A stretch of DNA of 64,000 nucleotides from Myxococcota bacterium (GCA_028823175.1 JAPKBZ010000001.1:32350-96349); one strand, 5' to 3'. Counted from the stretch's first letter, positions 8,774 to 18,462 are shown. Notes: generated by a model from the sequence alone, not told the origin. Program-made: numbers and translations.

Positions 8774-9799
8774 TTAACTGGGTTTCAGGGCGCTGACCGT
8801 TCGCTGCTTGCCCCAGTGATCGCTGAGGTTGCGATGAAAATAGGGCGGGCGTTCCTTGAGAACTTCTGTTCCGAGCCAAAGGCGCTTCAGGTGGCGAACC
8901 TGGCCCGTCGCGGGGTTGTCGGTGTAGGCGGTGCGCGCGTGGAGCACGTGGTAGTTGTTGACGAATTGCATGTCGCCGGGCGCGAGATCCATGAACACGT
9001 TGTACTCGGGGTTCTGGGTCATGGCGTCTACGCGTTGCATGGCCTGCTCGGCCATTTCGTCGATGGCGGGCGCGCCCGCATGGCGCTGGGACGCGAGGAT
9101 ATAGGGGCGGATATAACGGACGAAGAGGCGCCCTTCCCATTCGGAGAAAACCGGCATTTCGTACCAGGGCTGGCTGCCGGGGGGTTCGGCATTGCGGAAA
9201 TCGTAGGGTTGGGGTTCGTAGAGCGCAGCCGCGAGTTCGGGTTCATCGCGGACGAGATCATTGTGAATCGCCAGGGCATTGGCGACGGTGGAAATTCCCC
9301 CGCTCTCGGCGCTCTGGAGACAGAGAAGGCCCACGAGGTCGGATCCGTCCGAGTGATAGGGGAAGGCCACCGCGCCGATTTCGTTGCCTCGGGAGTTGGG
9401 ATCGTTGCTGGCGACGCCCTGGTCGGTGACATCCCCCAGGACATGGCCGTACTGGTTCTGGGGCCAGGGGCTGCCCAGGTGCATGCCAATTCCCCAGTAG
9501 ATCATCTCCATCTCTTCCTGGGAGTATTTCTCCCGGGGAACACCGCGGAGCAGAGTGAAACCCCGGCCGTTGATCAAGTCGCCTTCGATCTTCTTCAGCC
9601 TTCGCTGGAGATTCGGAAGGGGGAAATGTTCGCACTCGGTTTCGAGGATGTCCTCGGAGTGCGCGAGGGCGTGCCCCAGGGCAGCATCGATTTCATCGAC
9701 TTCGGCGGGATCGAGTTGCTCGATCCACTGGGAGCTGTCGGCAACGTCCTGGGAGCGCCATTCACAATGGGTTTCGAGAATTTGAGGGGAGTTCGGCAT
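8774..9799 (-). CDS. TauD/TfdA-family Fe(II)/2-oxoglutarate dioxygenase
   Basis: 341 residues. The facial triad is visible: HxD in FPYHSDGSDLVGLLCL and the distal His in NNYHVLHART, whose nearby Arg would bind the 2-oxoglutarate carboxylate. The overall pattern is that of TauD/clavaminate-synthase-like oxygenases, which hydroxylate or desaturate small acids or amino-acid derivatives. The ATG has a strong AGGAGGT site about 7 nt upstream. The gene is divergent from the D-acylase-like gene at 9897, with about 97 bp between starts, suggesting a shared promoter region. The substrate is not predictable. Confidence 0.92.
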   Translation of the reverse strand: MPNSPQILETHCEWRSQDVADSSQWIEQLDPAEVDEIDAALGHALAHSEDILETECEHFPLPNLQRRLKKIEGDLINGRGFTLLRGVPREKYSQEEMEMIYWGIGMHLGSPWPQNQYGHVLGDVTDQGVASNDPNSRGNEIGAVAFPYHSDGSDLVGLLCLQSAESGGISTVANALAIHNDLVRDEPELAAALYEPQPYDFRNAEPPGSQPWYEMPVFSEWEGRLFVRYIRPYILASQRHAGAPAIDEMAEQAMQRVDAMTQNPEYNVFMDLAPGDMQFVNNYHVLHARTAYTDNPATGQVRHLKRLWLGTEVLKERPPYFHRNLSDHWGKQRTVSALKPS

Positions 9800-9896
9800 G
9801 GTGGACCTCCTGATGCCCCAAGATTAGGCGAGTTGCTCGGGCCCCGCGATCCGGCGTACCCTTGGAGGGTTCCCCCGAAGCCGAGGAGATGCGCGC

Positions 9897-11606
9897 ATGT
9901 TAGATCGACTGATTAAGGGCGGCACCGTGGTCGACGGAACGGGAGGCCCCGCGCGAAAAGCCGACGTCGGGATTAGAGACGGCCTGATCGCGTGCGTGGG
10001 CGAGGTGACCGAGGCCGCCCGGGAGGAGATCGACGCGACGGGGCTCCTGGTGACCCCCGGCTGGGTCGACGTGCACACCCACTACGACGGCCAGGTGAGC
10101 TGGGACCCGGGGCTCACCCCCTCCTCTTGGCATGGCGTCACCACGGTGGTCATGGGCAATTGCGGCGTCGGCTTCGCGCCGGCGGAGCCCTCCCGCCGCG
10201 ACTGGTTGATCGGGCTGATGGAGGGCGTGGAGGATATCCCGGGAACTGCCCTGGCCGAGGGGATTCGCTGGGATTGGGAAACCTTTCCCGAGTATCTCGA
10301 TGCCATCGAGCGGGCTCCCCACGCCATCGATATTGGCGCGCAGCTTCCCCACGGTGCTTTGCGCGCCTACGTGATGGGGGAGCGCGGCTCCGATCACACC
10401 CAATTGCCCAGCCCGGAAGAGATCGCCGAGATGGGCCGCTTGGCTCGGGAAGCGGTGGCGGCGGGAGCCCTTGGGTTTTCGAGTTCGCGAACTCGAAATC
10501 ATCGGACCCGGGATGGGAAACCGACGCCGAGTCTCACGGCGGGTCCCGAAGAAATGCTGGGCATTGCCGCCGCCCTGGGTGAGGGAGGGCGCGGGGTCTT
10601 CGAGATGGTCGCCGACTTTGCCGATCTCGAAGGCGAGTTCGCTCTTTTGCGCGAGATGGTGAAGGTCTCGGGTCTTCCCATGTCGATCACCGTGGCCCAG
10701 AGTGACGCGGCTCCGGGGCAGTGGCGTCGCCTCCTCGATCTGATCGCCGAGGCGGTGGCCGAAGGGTTGCCCATGCGGGCCCAGGTGCCGCCGCGAGCGA
10801 TCGGCATCATGCTTGGACTTCAGGCCAGCTTGAATCCCTTTGGCGGGCACCCCACGTTCCGCCAGGAGGTGGCCGATCTGCCCCATGCAGAGCAGCTCGA
10901 AAAGCTCAGGGATCCGGGCGTGCGCGCGCGAATCCTGGCGGAGAAGGCCCCCGACACCCTTCAGGGGTTGCTCGGCGGGTTCGACCGGCTCTTCGAACTC
11001 GGGAGCCCCCCGGAATACGAGCCCGCGCCCGAAGCCAGCCTGCAGGCCCGGGCCGAGGCTTTGGGCGTGGAGGCCAGCGCTCTCGCCTACGATCTGATGC
11101 TCGGAGAGGAGGGCACGGCGTTGCTCTATCGGCCCTTCCTCAACTACACCGGGTTTGACCTCGACGTGAGCCGGCAGATGCTGCTCGATCCCAATAGTGT
11201 GCCAGGCCTCAGCGATGCGGGTGCGCATTGCGGGATGATCTGCGATGGAAGTTTCCCCACCTTTCTGCTCTCCCATTGGGGCAAGGATCGTTCGCGTGGC
11301 GAAAAAATCCCCATGGAAGATCTCGTCAAGATGCAGTCGGCGGATACCGCGGCGTTGATGGGTCTCGGGGATCGGGGGCGAGTGGCTCCCGGGCTCCGAG
11401 CCGACCTGAACCTGATCGATTGGGAAATGCTGGGTCTCGGTTCCCCCGAGATGGTTTTCGATCTGCCCACCGGTGGGAAGCGGCTGATCCAGAAGGCGCT
11501 GGGCTATCGCCAGACCCTGGTGGCGGGTCAGACGATTTGCGCGGACGGCGAGTTGACCGGCGAGCTTCCGGGGCGCTTGGTTCGGGGCGCTCGTCCGGCC
11601 CCCTGA
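9897..11606 (+). CDS. N-acyl-D-amino-acid deacylase family amidohydrolase
   Basis: 569 residues. The amidohydrolase metal site VDVHTHYDGQ and the D-aminoacylase signature NCGVGFAP are present, as are SDAGAHCGM (late metal Asp region) and the beta-sandwich segments at both ends (LIKGGTVVDGTG and LRADLNLID). Members hydrolyse N-acyl-D-amino acids or related amides using one or two zinc ions. It is longer than classical D-aminoacylases (about 480) but typical of the environmental subgroup. GAGGAG lies upstream of the ATG. Its divergent pairing with the dioxygenase suggests a small catabolic module for a modified amino acid. Confidence 0.9.
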   Translation: MLDRLIKGGTVVDGTGGPARKADVGIRDGLIACVGEVTEAAREEIDATGLLVTPGWVDVHTHYDGQVSWDPGLTPSSWHGVTTVVMGNCGVGFAPAEPSRRDWLIGLMEGVEDIPGTALAEGIRWDWETFPEYLDAIERAPHAIDIGAQLPHGALRAYVMGERGSDHTQLPSPEEIAEMGRLAREAVAAGALGFSSSRTRNHRTRDGKPTPSLTAGPEEMLGIAAALGEGGRGVFEMVADFADLEGEFALLREMVKVSGLPMSITVAQSDAAPGQWRRLLDLIAEAVAEGLPMRAQVPPRAIGIMLGLQASLNPFGGHPTFRQEVADLPHAEQLEKLRDPGVRARILAEKAPDTLQGLLGGFDRLFELGSPPEYEPAPEASLQARAEALGVEASALAYDLMLGEEGTALLYRPFLNYTGFDLDVSRQMLLDPNSVPGLSDAGAHCGMICDGSFPTFLLSHWGKDRSRGEKIPMEDLVKMQSADTAALMGLGDRGRVAPGLRADLNLIDWEMLGLGSPEMVFDLPTGGKRLIQKALGYRQTLVAGQTICADGELTGELPGRLVRGARPAP

Positions 11607-11620
11607 AGCGCGCCGCTTCA
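11604..11620. terminator. Hairpin between convergent genes, beginning at the stop codon
   Basis: TGAAGCG pairs perfectly with CGCTTCA over a CGC loop. The TGA stop of the amidohydrolase forms the first three bases. It lies in the 24-bp gap to the convergent gene ending at 11631, so it could act in both directions. There is no T-run directly after it. Confidence 0.4.
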
Positions 11621-11630
11621 CCGCGCCTCG

Positions 11631-13814
11631 TTATTCCTTCTTCGAAGTTCGAGCCCCGGGGCGCACGATGGCCGAGGTCAGATGCGCGGCCTCGGTGGCG
11701 GTGAGCAGAGGTAGAATCTGCACCTGCCCCGGGGCGAGTTCGCCCGCCGCCGCCGCCTGGGCAGCTCGAAAAATTGTTTCGGCGAGGGCGTTCCCGCTGC
11801 CTTCAAGGGGCGCAGCGATTTTAGCCGCGGCATCGGCGTCGCCCGAACGGAGCAGAGCCCAGGCCAGCCGCCTTCGAGCCGCCGGATCGTTGGGGTGCGT
11901 GTCGAGCCGGCTGCGGTCCAGCTCGATCGCCTTCTCGTAGAGGCCGAGAGTCGCGAAGAGCAGCGCGAGGTGCTCTCTTGCAGCGGCACCCTCCTCGCTC
12001 TTGGGCATGCTACCGCGCTTGAGGAGATCCTGGAAATAGATCGGGATCACGCCGTTCTGGATCGCCCATCGGGGTTGCGCCGCGATCACTCGCTCGATCT
12101 GAAATCCGCGCTCGGGGTCGAAGGGGATGCCCTGGCGCCGGTAGAAGGAGACCACCCGGGCGAGGTTCTGCTGGTTGGCGGAGTTGGTGCGCAGGTAGAC
12201 GGCGCTCGTCAGGTTGCGAAAGATGGGGATCCAGCCGGGCGTGCGCTCGAGGTGCGCAGCGGTGTAGTGCCAGGGACGATCGCGTCGTCCCTGTTGGGGT
12301 AGACGGCCGCCGAGGAAGAGGTCGATCCCGTGCCGGTCAAGGAGTTGGCTGAAACTCTCTCCGGGCCTTTCGCCGCGTCGTTCGAGGATCGGGCGATTGG
12401 CCGCGATGGTTTCGGGTTCGACGTTCAGGGTGCCGTTGAGGAAGGTTTGCACCTCGGGCGAGAGCCAGAAGCCATAAAAGCCCCCGGCCGAGTACTCCGC
12501 GTAGAGGGTCCCCTCGACTTCGGCATCGGCGAGCATCCAGGTCGCCTGAGCACGGTATTTTGCGGCGGGGTAGGGGGCCGCATAGCCCGAGAGGCTGTGC
12601 GGCATGATCCCGGAAACCATGGGCCAGGGCCCGAGTGCGATAAAGCCGGCCGCGAGGGCGCACGCCGCGAGCGCGCCGGCCCAATCCAGGACCCGAGCGT
12701 GCCCGGGCAGCCGGCGTCGTAATCCGAGGCTCGCCTGGGCGAGGACGATTAGGGGCAGTACGCCGAGCCAGGCGAAACGAACGGCGATGAGTGGCGCCCA
12801 CAGCGCGGCGCCGGCCATCACGACGAGGGCCGGGTCCAAACCGGGCGAGGCCGGCGTTTCGTCCCTGGCATCGCCGGTTTCCGTGGCGGTCCCCGAGGTG
12901 CGCCAGGTTTGAAAAAAGCTCGCGAGTCCGACCCCGGGCGTGGTGAGCCAAAGAAACCACAGGGTCGCCCAGGTCAGCGGGGCGGGGGGAAGCCGGGCTT
13001 GGGGCCAGGCGAATAGATCCACGGGGCGCCACTCGTCGGCGACGCGAGCCAGGCTCGGGGTTTCTTCGCCGGCGATCCAGAAGGCGAGATGGGGCTCGAA
13101 GCCGCTCGGATTGAGAAGCGTGGCCAGGGTTCCGAGAACCACTACGAGAGCGATGGCTCGGGCGCGCCGCATCGTCTCTCGGCGACGGGCGCCCCCTTCC
13201 AGCAGGCCGGCGAGGACGATGCCTGCGAGAGCGGCCAGGGTGAGAATCGGCCCCAGTACGAAGGAGGCGTGAAGGTTGGCCCAGAGGGCGAAGACGATCA
13301 CGGCTCCAGTGATCTGTCCGAGAGAGGGCACCCTGCGATGTTCGAAGAGCAGGCGATAGAGGATGAGCAGCGCGAGCATGCTGAAGAGGTGAGGGCGGAT
13401 CTGGACGAGGCGGTAGGCGGCCAGGGTGATGAATGCCCCGGTCCCCAGCGCCGTGATCCAGGGCGACCGACCGGCGCGCTGGAGGATCGAGGCGAGGAGA
13501 CCGATGAGGGCCGCGACAAGCACGACGTGGAGGACACGCAGGGCTTGGAAGCCCCCGAATTGCTGGGTGAGGGCGAAAACGACATCCGTCCCCCAGGCGG
13601 CGGGCAGCGGCGCGCCCAGGGCATCGGCGAGCAGGGGGTCGCCCCCCAGCCACGGCCCCTCGGCAAGGTAGGCACTGCCCAGGGAGAGGTGGATCCAGAG
13701 ATCGTCGCTCAGGATCGGCTGGCCCGCAGCGAGAAGCAGGCCCCCCACCAAGGCCAGACCAGCGACCCCAGCGATCCAGGCGGGGATCTTCTCGGCGAGG
13801 GACGAATCCTTCAT
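11631..13814 (-). CDS. Polytopic membrane protein, GT-C-like, with C-terminal TPR-like region
   Basis: 727 codons from ATG 13814. The open frame reaches 13925, but that would overlap the upstream gene. About ten hydrophobic helices fill residues 10-420. An acidic pair after helix 1 (PILSDDLWIHLSLGSAYL) is placed as in GT-C glycosyltransferases. The soluble part has SAGGFYGFWL and YFQDLL, then a helical stretch (LLFATLGLYEKAIELDRSRL, ARRRLAWALLRSGDADAAA) that reads as TPR repeats. I do not recognise a named family. A lipid-linked sugar transferase or a surface-assembly protein is plausible. It begins 23 nt after the barrel-protein gene on the same strand. Confidence 0.75.
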   Translation of the reverse strand: MKDSSLAEKIPAWIAGVAGLALVGGLLLAAGQPILSDDLWIHLSLGSAYLAEGPWLGGDPLLADALGAPLPAAWGTDVVFALTQQFGGFQALRVLHVVLVAALIGLLASILQRAGRSPWITALGTGAFITLAAYRLVQIRPHLFSMLALLILYRLLFEHRRVPSLGQITGAVIVFALWANLHASFVLGPILTLAALAGIVLAGLLEGGARRRETMRRARAIALVVVLGTLATLLNPSGFEPHLAFWIAGEETPSLARVADEWRPVDLFAWPQARLPPAPLTWATLWFLWLTTPGVGLASFFQTWRTSGTATETGDARDETPASPGLDPALVVMAGAALWAPLIAVRFAWLGVLPLIVLAQASLGLRRRLPGHARVLDWAGALAACALAAGFIALGPWPMVSGIMPHSLSGYAAPYPAAKYRAQATWMLADAEVEGTLYAEYSAGGFYGFWLSPEVQTFLNGTLNVEPETIAANRPILERRGERPGESFSQLLDRHGIDLFLGGRLPQQGRRDRPWHYTAAHLERTPGWIPIFRNLTSAVYLRTNSANQQNLARVVSFYRRQGIPFDPERGFQIERVIAAQPRWAIQNGVIPIYFQDLLKRGSMPKSEEGAAAREHLALLFATLGLYEKAIELDRSRLDTHPNDPAARRRLAWALLRSGDADAAAKIAAPLEGSGNALAETIFRAAQAAAAGELAPGQVQILPLLTATEAAHLTSAIVRPGARTSKKE

Positions 13815-13837
13815 GACGAGAGGATAGGAGTTGTCCC

Positions 13838-15238
13838 CTATTCGGGCGACCAGCGGAACCGGATGCCCAAGTGGCCCGTATAGGCCCAGCGCTCCTTCTC
13901 GAAGTGAAAATCGGCGTACTCGCACTGGGTGGAGTCACCGACGACACAGTTGCGCTCGTAGTTGACGTTGTTCATTTCGACGTTGGAGCCGGAGCCATAG
14001 GGGCCGGTGATTGGGTCTCCGGTCGTGTAGTTGTTGGTCTGGGCTTCGTTCTGGGCTCGTCCACCCATATCGAGGTCTCCCATGAACCGGTAGGCTCGCA
14101 AGCCGCCATAGAGAGAGACTTGGAACTCGCCAAGCCGACCCGTATCCAACTCGAGTTCGAGACCGGGGCCGATGCCGTGGTAGACCTTGGAGTCTCTGAT
14201 GTCCAACTCGATCTCGCGGAAGCCCGCGTCCGTGGGTGTGGCCGTGTCGGGAAATTGGGGGATGATTGTTCCATCGTAAACGTTTTGGGTTGCTCCTTGC
14301 GGAATGAAAGAGCACGTGCCTAGGCCGAAGCACGGGTCTGGGTTGGGGGCGTAGATGTAGCCAAGATTGGGCAAGCAAGGCTCTCCCGGAGCGCAGATAG
14401 AGTCTCCGGGCGTAAAGGGATCCTCCAAATTTAGGGGGAGGACCTGATTGGCCACTTGCACTGCCAGCCGCAGTCGGCCTGACATGTCAAGCTCTTCGCG
14501 CATATATTCGAAGCTAGGTTTGAGCCTGAAGGTTCGACCTCCGATCTTGAAGGTGAAGGCGATGCCTGCCCCGGCGGCGACGACCAGTGGGTCGGTCTTG
14601 ATGCGAACCTGCGCTCCCTGACCGATGAAATTCGAGGCCTCGTACACCAGAATTTGCTGTTGGTTGCCACCGTCATAGACAGTGCTGGGGAGATAGGGCA
14701 GGGTCATCGTCTCGGAGACCGAGCCCGTTTTGGCGAGGCTGCGGTCCAGGGCAAATGCGTAGTCGACATCGGCGTGTACCATGAGCCGGGGATCGCCTAT
14801 TTCGGAACAGAAATCGCAGTCGCGGAGCGCAGGCGACATGAGCTCCACGGCGACCCCAAAATAGGGCGTCATCATACGGTCGCCCTCGCCGGTGGTCGTC
14901 TGACCTGACACGGTCAGGTAGTTGGGGGGTAAGGTCGGCACATTGAGGCCTGCAACGATGGTCGGAGGCACCTTGGCGCCGAACAGTTCGCTCGCCTTAA
15001 TCGAGCCCGACGCCGACTGAGCGAAAATCCCCCCTTGAATTGCGATTGCCGGCGCCCACCGATAGAGGCTCGAAGAGGCCCCCTCGTTCTCGGAGTTCTC
15101 GGAGTTCTCGGCGTTCTCGGCGTTCTCGGCGTTCTCGGCGTTCTCGGCGATGGCGGGTAAGCCGATGGCTAGGCTGAGGCAGAGGATAAAAAGCCCCCGC
15201 ACTCCTTTCGATTCGAGTCTCTTGACGAATTGATGCAT
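13838..15238 (-). CDS. Exported putative outer-membrane beta-barrel protein with Asn-Ala-Glu repeat
   Basis: 466 residues. A Sec signal (FILCLSLAIGLPAIA) is followed directly by a low-complexity (N-A/S-E) repeat of about 22 residues. The rest alternates amphipathic strand-like segments with Gly/Asn/Asp-rich loops and ends in aromatic, strand-like WAYTGHLGIRFRW, typical of an outer-membrane barrel C-terminus. Four Cys occur in two short loops. No named family is recognised. It is divergent from the TonB receptor, and the polytopic gene lies 23 bp downstream, so an envelope role is likely. Confidence 0.75.
   Translation of the reverse strand: MHQFVKRLESKGVRGLFILCLSLAIGLPAIAENAENAENAENAENSENSENEGASSSLYRWAPAIAIQGGIFAQSASGSIKASELFGAKVPPTIVAGLNVPTLPPNYLTVSGQTTTGEGDRMMTPYFGVAVELMSPALRDCDFCSEIGDPRLMVHADVDYAFALDRSLAKTGSVSETMTLPYLPSTVYDGGNQQQILVYEASNFIGQGAQVRIKTDPLVVAAGAGIAFTFKIGGRTFRLKPSFEYMREELDMSGRLRLAVQVANQVLPLNLEDPFTPGDSICAPGEPCLPNLGYIYAPNPDPCFGLGTCSFIPQGATQNVYDGTIIPQFPDTATPTDAGFREIELDIRDSKVYHGIGPGLELELDTGRLGEFQVSLYGGLRAYRFMGDLDMGGRAQNEAQTNNYTTGDPITGPYGSGSNVEMNNVNYERNCVVGDSTQCEYADFHFEKERWAYTGHLGIRFRWSPE
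15086..15148 (-). repeat. 7 x 9-bp coding tandem repeat
   Basis: Seven contiguous copies of a 9-bp unit (plus strand GTTCTCGGA twice, then GTTCTCGGC five times) encode the Asn-Ala-Glu/Asn-Ser-Glu run just after the predicted signal-peptide cleavage site. The unit length is a multiple of three, so copy-number changes by slippage would lengthen or shorten the N-terminal spacer without breaking the frame. Confidence 0.95.
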
Positions 15239-15395
15239 TCACGCGAGGATGCCCCCTCGACGCGTTCGGTGCAACAAGTACCCGGACGGCGCGTTGTCCC
15301 GCGTGACTATATGCACACTTACTGACCTAACCCTGCTGGGATCCTGCCCAGACGAGAATCGTCTCCTTCGGTCCTCGAGGTGTGGAGAAAACGAA

Positions 15396-18300
15396 ATGAG
15401 CGAGCGGTTCGTGTTGGGCCTGCCGCAGTCGGTTGGCGAGGGCGGCGTTTGCTCGCGACTCGTTCGCCCGAGTAAGGAATCGGCTGGGGAGAGGGCGACC
15501 CGAGCAGGGACTCGGGTCGGGAGACAAAGCGCCACAGCTACATCGCGCTGTCGCTTGGTCCTGGGCTGTGGGGCGCTTTTCCTCGGGCTGATGCCCGGAG
15601 TGGCATCGGCCCAAAACTCCCCCGCCGCGGGCGAAAGCATCGCCCCCAAAGCGTCGTCGGCTTCCTACGAGGATGCGCAACTCGATGCTGCGGAGTTCGA
15701 GCCCATCGATGAAAGCGAAGAGGACGAGTTTGATTCGCTCTCCGGGATCGAGACCATCGAGATCAGCGGCAAGCGCGGCCAGGCCGTAGACATGGACACG
15801 GCGGAATCGGTTACGGCCTTCGACTCCGCTGACCTCGATGCCCTCGGAGTCAGTGATATCTCTGACATCTCCCAGGTGACGCCCAATCTTGAGATCCGAG
15901 TCTCGGGCGCGACCAGCGCCAACTTTTTCATTCGCGGCGTAGGCCTCGCAGATTTCAGCGCCAATGCGGCCAGCGCCGTGGCGATTTATCAGGATGGCGT
16001 GGCGCTCAACTCTCCCGCGATTCAGATCGGGCAGATCTTTGATGTCGAGGGGATCGAGGTTTTGCGCGGCCCCCAGGGTGGCGGGAGCGGGCGGAACGCG
16101 ACGGCGGGGGCGATCAAGATTTTCTCCCGCAAGCCCACGGGAAATTTTGCAGCCGATCTCAAGACGACGACCGGGCGCTACCAGAGCGATGATGCTCGCA
16201 ATGCGCTGATCCAGTCCTACGAGGGGGCCATCGAGATGCCCATCATCGATGATGAGCTCTCGACGCGCATGGCTTTTCGGCTCCAGACCAACGATCCCTA
16301 CCAGTACAACGGTTGCGGGGATCTGCCCGCAATCCCCACTAATCCTCCGCCCACCCCGGGGAGTGCTCCTCCCGGCAGGCCGCTCAATCAGATTGGGCCC
16401 GTTCCCTTCCAGCAGTTTTCGCCCAAAGGGACCTACAACTCCTACAGGGTAACGGAGTTACTGCCAGCGGGGGTTTCGCTCTGCGGACGTCTGGGTATCC
16501 CCGGCCCCAGGTATATCTCTATTCCTTTTAGCTCCTGGATTCCCGGCGGCTACGACGAAACGCCCGCAGGTCTTCCCTCGGCAGTGGGAGACAAGGGGAA
16601 TTGGGGGGTTCGCAACCAGATCCGCTACCAGCCCCTGAGCGCCGTGGTCGATATGGACTTTATCCTGAACATGCACGGGGGGCGCGTTGATCAACAATCG
16701 ACCCTGGGCCAGGCCATCGGAACCTCCGGGTTCGAAGTGGCGCCGGGAAGCGGCTGGGGACCGGGTGTCGGTAAAATTGTTTCTTCTGTGGCTGCGACTA
16801 GTTTCGGCGGGAACGTTGGTAGGGGCGAGAACTCTTACACGGAGCGCGACGCTGCGTCGGACTTGGTCGCTCTCTTCGACCGGGCCGCAGCAGCAAGAAA
16901 TATAGACAAGACCAACGCAACTGATGCTGACCCGCTCGTCATTGAGGCCAAGAATGAGGCGGTCGCGGCCCTCCAAGAAAACCTGTCGAGAAAAAATCCG
17001 CTCGATAGCGGGCCCTATCGCGGCGACTACAACCGAGTGGGCCAGACAAAGCTCGATACCTGGGGCACCTCTCTCAACGGAAAACTTTATTTCGATAGCG
17101 TAGAGTTGCATTGGATCACGGGGTACGAGGGCTACGACCGCTTTCGTGAAACCGATCAGGACTTTACCTCGTTGGAACTCTTCGAGGCGAAGTTGACGGA
17201 TTCGGCCTGGCAGTTTTCACAGGAAGCCCAAGTCACGGGTGAAGCCGACTCGGGTCTCTTTAATTGGACTGCGGGTGGCTATTTCCTCTACGAGGATCTC
17301 GAATTTCGGAACCAGCAGTTCATTAGCTCGGACGTTGTGGGCGAGCAGGTTTGGGTACGAAGCTTTGAACAAGAGACCACGGCTTTCGCCTTCAATACGG
17401 GTTTTTCATGGGAATTCGTTGAAGATCTGATTCTTGAAGTCGGCGCCCGCTACAACTGGGAGAGCAAGAATTTTAGTCTCTTCATCGACCGAAATAGCCT
17501 TACTCAAAGTGAAATCCGGAGCGAAACCTGGAAGTCGCCGACGGGAACGGTCAGCCTCACCTACCGGGTCGATGACGCCATGGCCATCTACTGGAAATAC
17601 GGACATGGGTTCAAGGCGGGGCACTTCAACAGCATTGATATTAACGATCCGCCTGCCGATTCCGAGTCCATCGACGCCATCGAGGCGGGGTTCCGGGGGG
17701 TTTTCTTGGACAGTCGGCTGTCCATGGACGGGGCGATTTTCTACTACGAGTACAACAATTACCAGGTCTTTCTTTTCGACGATCAGCCTTCGAGCCCCCC
17801 GTCTTTGGCGATCAAGAATGCGGCGGAAACCGAGCAATACGGAGCTGAATTCAACTTCACAGCAGAGCCTCTCCGTGACCTTGTCGCCGACGAGTGGTCG
17901 GGGCTGGCTATCACAGGACGCTTCAGCTGGCTGCAAAGCCGCTTCCTTGACTTCACCAATCCGCGAACGACTGTTTCGGGCAATCAGCAACTCACGAAAA
18001 TTGTTGACTACAGCGGGAATAGTCTTCCTAATTCGCCGAACTACAAGGTAAGTGCCACTGTGGAGTGGTATTTCGACTTGGGCAGCCTTGGCGTCGTGAT
18101 TCCCCGATACGATTTCGCTTGGACGGACGATCTCTACTTCGATCCGAGCAATGGCATCGGAGTCTCTCCGAACTCGCAAGGCGGGTTCGGCAACCTTCCC
18201 GAGCTGACTCTGGGCCAGCCAGCCTACGCAATTCACAACTTGAGGCTGAGCTACCGGAACGCGGACTCCAACGCGGAGGTGTCGTTGTGGGTGAGAAATC

Positions 18301-18416
18301 TGACCGACCAGCGATACAAGAGTTACGCCTTCGACGCGACATCGTTCAACGCTGTGATCCTGAATTTCGTCGGGGAGCCGCGCTCCTTCGGGATCGACTT
18401 CGCGCTGAACTTCTAG
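15396..18416 (+). CDS. TonB-dependent outer-membrane receptor
   Basis: 1006 residues from ATG 15396, which has GGAG 10 nt upstream. The frame is open further upstream, but 15396 gives a workable export signal ending near LGLMPGVASAQN, although its n-region is long (about 50 residues). An acidic linker (ESEEDEFDSLSG) precedes the TonB-box-like GIETIEISG. The plug is recognisable from DISQVTPNLEI, NFFIRGVG, AIYQDGV and VEVLRGPQG-type sequence (IEVLRGPQGGGSGRNATAG). The C-terminal barrel ends in FGIDFALNF with terminal Phe. The family imports siderophores, cobalamin or glycans using proton-motive force. The ligand is unknown. No TonB/ExbB/ExbD genes are nearby. Confidence 0.95.
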   Translation: MSERFVLGLPQSVGEGGVCSRLVRPSKESAGERATRAGTRVGRQSATATSRCRLVLGCGALFLGLMPGVASAQNSPAAGESIAPKASSASYEDAQLDAAEFEPIDESEEDEFDSLSGIETIEISGKRGQAVDMDTAESVTAFDSADLDALGVSDISDISQVTPNLEIRVSGATSANFFIRGVGLADFSANAASAVAIYQDGVALNSPAIQIGQIFDVEGIEVLRGPQGGGSGRNATAGAIKIFSRKPTGNFAADLKTTTGRYQSDDARNALIQSYEGAIEMPIIDDELSTRMAFRLQTNDPYQYNGCGDLPAIPTNPPPTPGSAPPGRPLNQIGPVPFQQFSPKGTYNSYRVTELLPAGVSLCGRLGIPGPRYISIPFSSWIPGGYDETPAGLPSAVGDKGNWGVRNQIRYQPLSAVVDMDFILNMHGGRVDQQSTLGQAIGTSGFEVAPGSGWGPGVGKIVSSVAATSFGGNVGRGENSYTERDAASDLVALFDRAAAARNIDKTNATDADPLVIEAKNEAVAALQENLSRKNPLDSGPYRGDYNRVGQTKLDTWGTSLNGKLYFDSVELHWITGYEGYDRFRETDQDFTSLELFEAKLTDSAWQFSQEAQVTGEADSGLFNWTAGGYFLYEDLEFRNQQFISSDVVGEQVWVRSFEQETTAFAFNTGFSWEFVEDLILEVGARYNWESKNFSLFIDRNSLTQSEIRSETWKSPTGTVSLTYRVDDAMAIYWKYGHGFKAGHFNSIDINDPPADSESIDAIEAGFRGVFLDSRLSMDGAIFYYEYNNYQVFLFDDQPSSPPSLAIKNAAETEQYGAEFNFTAEPLRDLVADEWSGLAITGRFSWLQSRFLDFTNPRTTVSGNQQLTKIVDYSGNSLPNSPNYKVSATVEWYFDLGSLGVVIPRYDFAWTDDLYFDPSNGIGVSPNSQGGFGNLPELTLGQPAYAIHNLRLSYRNADSNAEVSLWVRNLTDQRYKSYAFDATSFNAVILNFVGEPRSFGIDFALNF

Positions 18417-18462
18417 CGCCTCTCTCGGAGCGCCTCGCGCACGACTCTTTATACGAGGCCGT

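Noticed and set aside
8816..9916. Long plus-strand open frame of 366 codons
   Set aside because: It lies opposite the TauD-type dioxygenase, which has a complete facial triad and a strong ribosome site. The plus-strand translation shows no family features.
9900..11621. 573-codon minus-strand open frame
   Set aside because: Mirror of the amidohydrolase gene. Such antisense frames are common in GC-rich DNA, and the product is low in recognisable motifs.
12337..13947. 536-codon minus-strand frame in a second phase
   Set aside because: Product is Arg/Pro/Gly-rich shadow sequence of the polytopic membrane protein in the correct frame.
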